From the NCBI RefSeq assembly GCF_023150235.1, contig NZ_JAKLLH010000001.1, forward strand, positions 62,001 through 126,000: a stretch of 64,000 bases of DNA, read 5' to 3'. This DNA is from Azonexus sp. (GTDB taxonomy: Bacteria > Pseudomonadota > Gammaproteobacteria > Burkholderiales > Rhodocyclaceae). Under the pieces are notes generated by a model. The model saw nothing but the letters and a program-made list of their open reading frames with translations. It was not told where the DNA came from and ran no database searches. This document shows positions 63,817 to 64,000 of this stretch, piece after piece. The translations under genes and the position numbers were made by a program. Position 1 is the first letter of the stretch; every line of letters starts with the position of its first letter.

Positions 63817-64000
63817 CTAGAACGTGAGATGCCGTCTTGCCGCTGGCGCAATCGCCTGAGACAAGCTGTCAAGAATGCCGCAGTGGGCAGCATCCCGCGC
63901 CTCGCCACACCGTTCACGCAGGTCTTTTAGTTGCCTCTCCAGTTCCTGGAGTTCCTGCATCCGTTGGGCGACGTGTCCAATGTGTCGGTCAAGCAGTCGA
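63817..64000 (-). CDS. MerR-family metal-responsive regulator, C-terminal end (partial)
   Basis: A minus-strand frame enters from the right edge and stops at a TAG at 63819-63817. It reads LLDRHIGHVAQRMQELQELE, then RQLKDLRERC and HCGILDSLSQ. The 'LLxxHIxHVxxRxxEL..LE.QL..LRxxC...CGIL' pattern matches the dimerisation helix and metal-binding Cys of CadR/PbrR-type MerR regulators. The DNA-binding half lies outside the window. It fits the metal-resistance cluster and probably faces a divergent metal transporter beyond the edge. Confidence 0.75.
   Translation of the reverse strand, partial: RLLDRHIGHVAQRMQELQELERQLKDLRERCGEARDAAHCGILDSLSQAIAPAARRHLTF

Overview
The window looks like the chromosome of a high-GC betaproteobacterium, most likely a member of the Rhodocyclales (Dechloromonas/Azonexus-like). 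That assignment is an inference from gene content: the mltG-tmk-holB-pilZ-tatD order, a VF530 (DUF2132) protein, a DUF3348-DUF802-OmpA-DUF2894 operon, a hemerythrin-kinase and CzcE/CopK metal proteins. Most core genes are GC-rich. Three stretches are visibly AT-richer or accessory: about 1.1-11.5 kb, 37.2-40.8 kb and 58.3-64.0 kb.

1-11.5 kb: the edge of a putative AraC-type regulator and a thioredoxin-like redoxin, then a defence island of eleven minus-strand cistrons (11479 down to 1108) with overlaps or gaps under 20 bp. Reading downstream: ATPase + PIN nuclease, a crippled endonuclease copy, the tail of an HsdR, HsdM, a DUF1016 nuclease, HsdS, a second ATPase + PIN nuclease, an RNA ligase, and an intact PD-(D/E)XK/DUF5655 protein. 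The type I system keeps its methylation half but has lost its restriction motor.

11.7-37.2 kb: mostly core genes. These are EttA, a chemoreceptor, PpsR, a hemerythrin-histidine kinase, MsrB, SelO, Fic, a DUF4870 protein, a TRIC/UPF0126 channel under a tandem glycine riboswitch, and a VCBS protein. Next come a four-gene MotA/MotB-like operon resembling Zorya ZorAB, then DUF3617, YaeQ, a PAS protein, Fpr and PurL.

37.5-40.8 kb: a two-gene accessory module, a HEPN-like protein followed by a KGGVGR-type ATPase with two P-loops. 40.9-56.7 kb: a dead thioredoxin copy, an Hsp70 homologue, VF530, the intact thioredoxin + CcdA-like pair, a Ca2+-type P-ATPase + CaCA exchanger, TadA, L,D-transpeptidase, NRDE protein, YgfZ, and the mltG-tmk-holB-pilZ-tatD-ankyrin run.

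56.9-64 kb: an orphan Wadjet JetD with only a short tail of its upstream partner, cut off exactly where an AT-richer plasmid-like island begins. The island holds a KfrA-type protein and a metal-resistance group: CzcE, CopK, a Cys-rich/FlgB-like/HD-GYP operon, a His-rich secreted peptide, two small ORFs and a MerR-family tail.

A family of palindromes with an invariant 14-bp core (CACGGTCGACCGTG) and arms that differ in sequence but stay complementary recurs across the window. It sits mostly between genes but twice lies inside reading frames.
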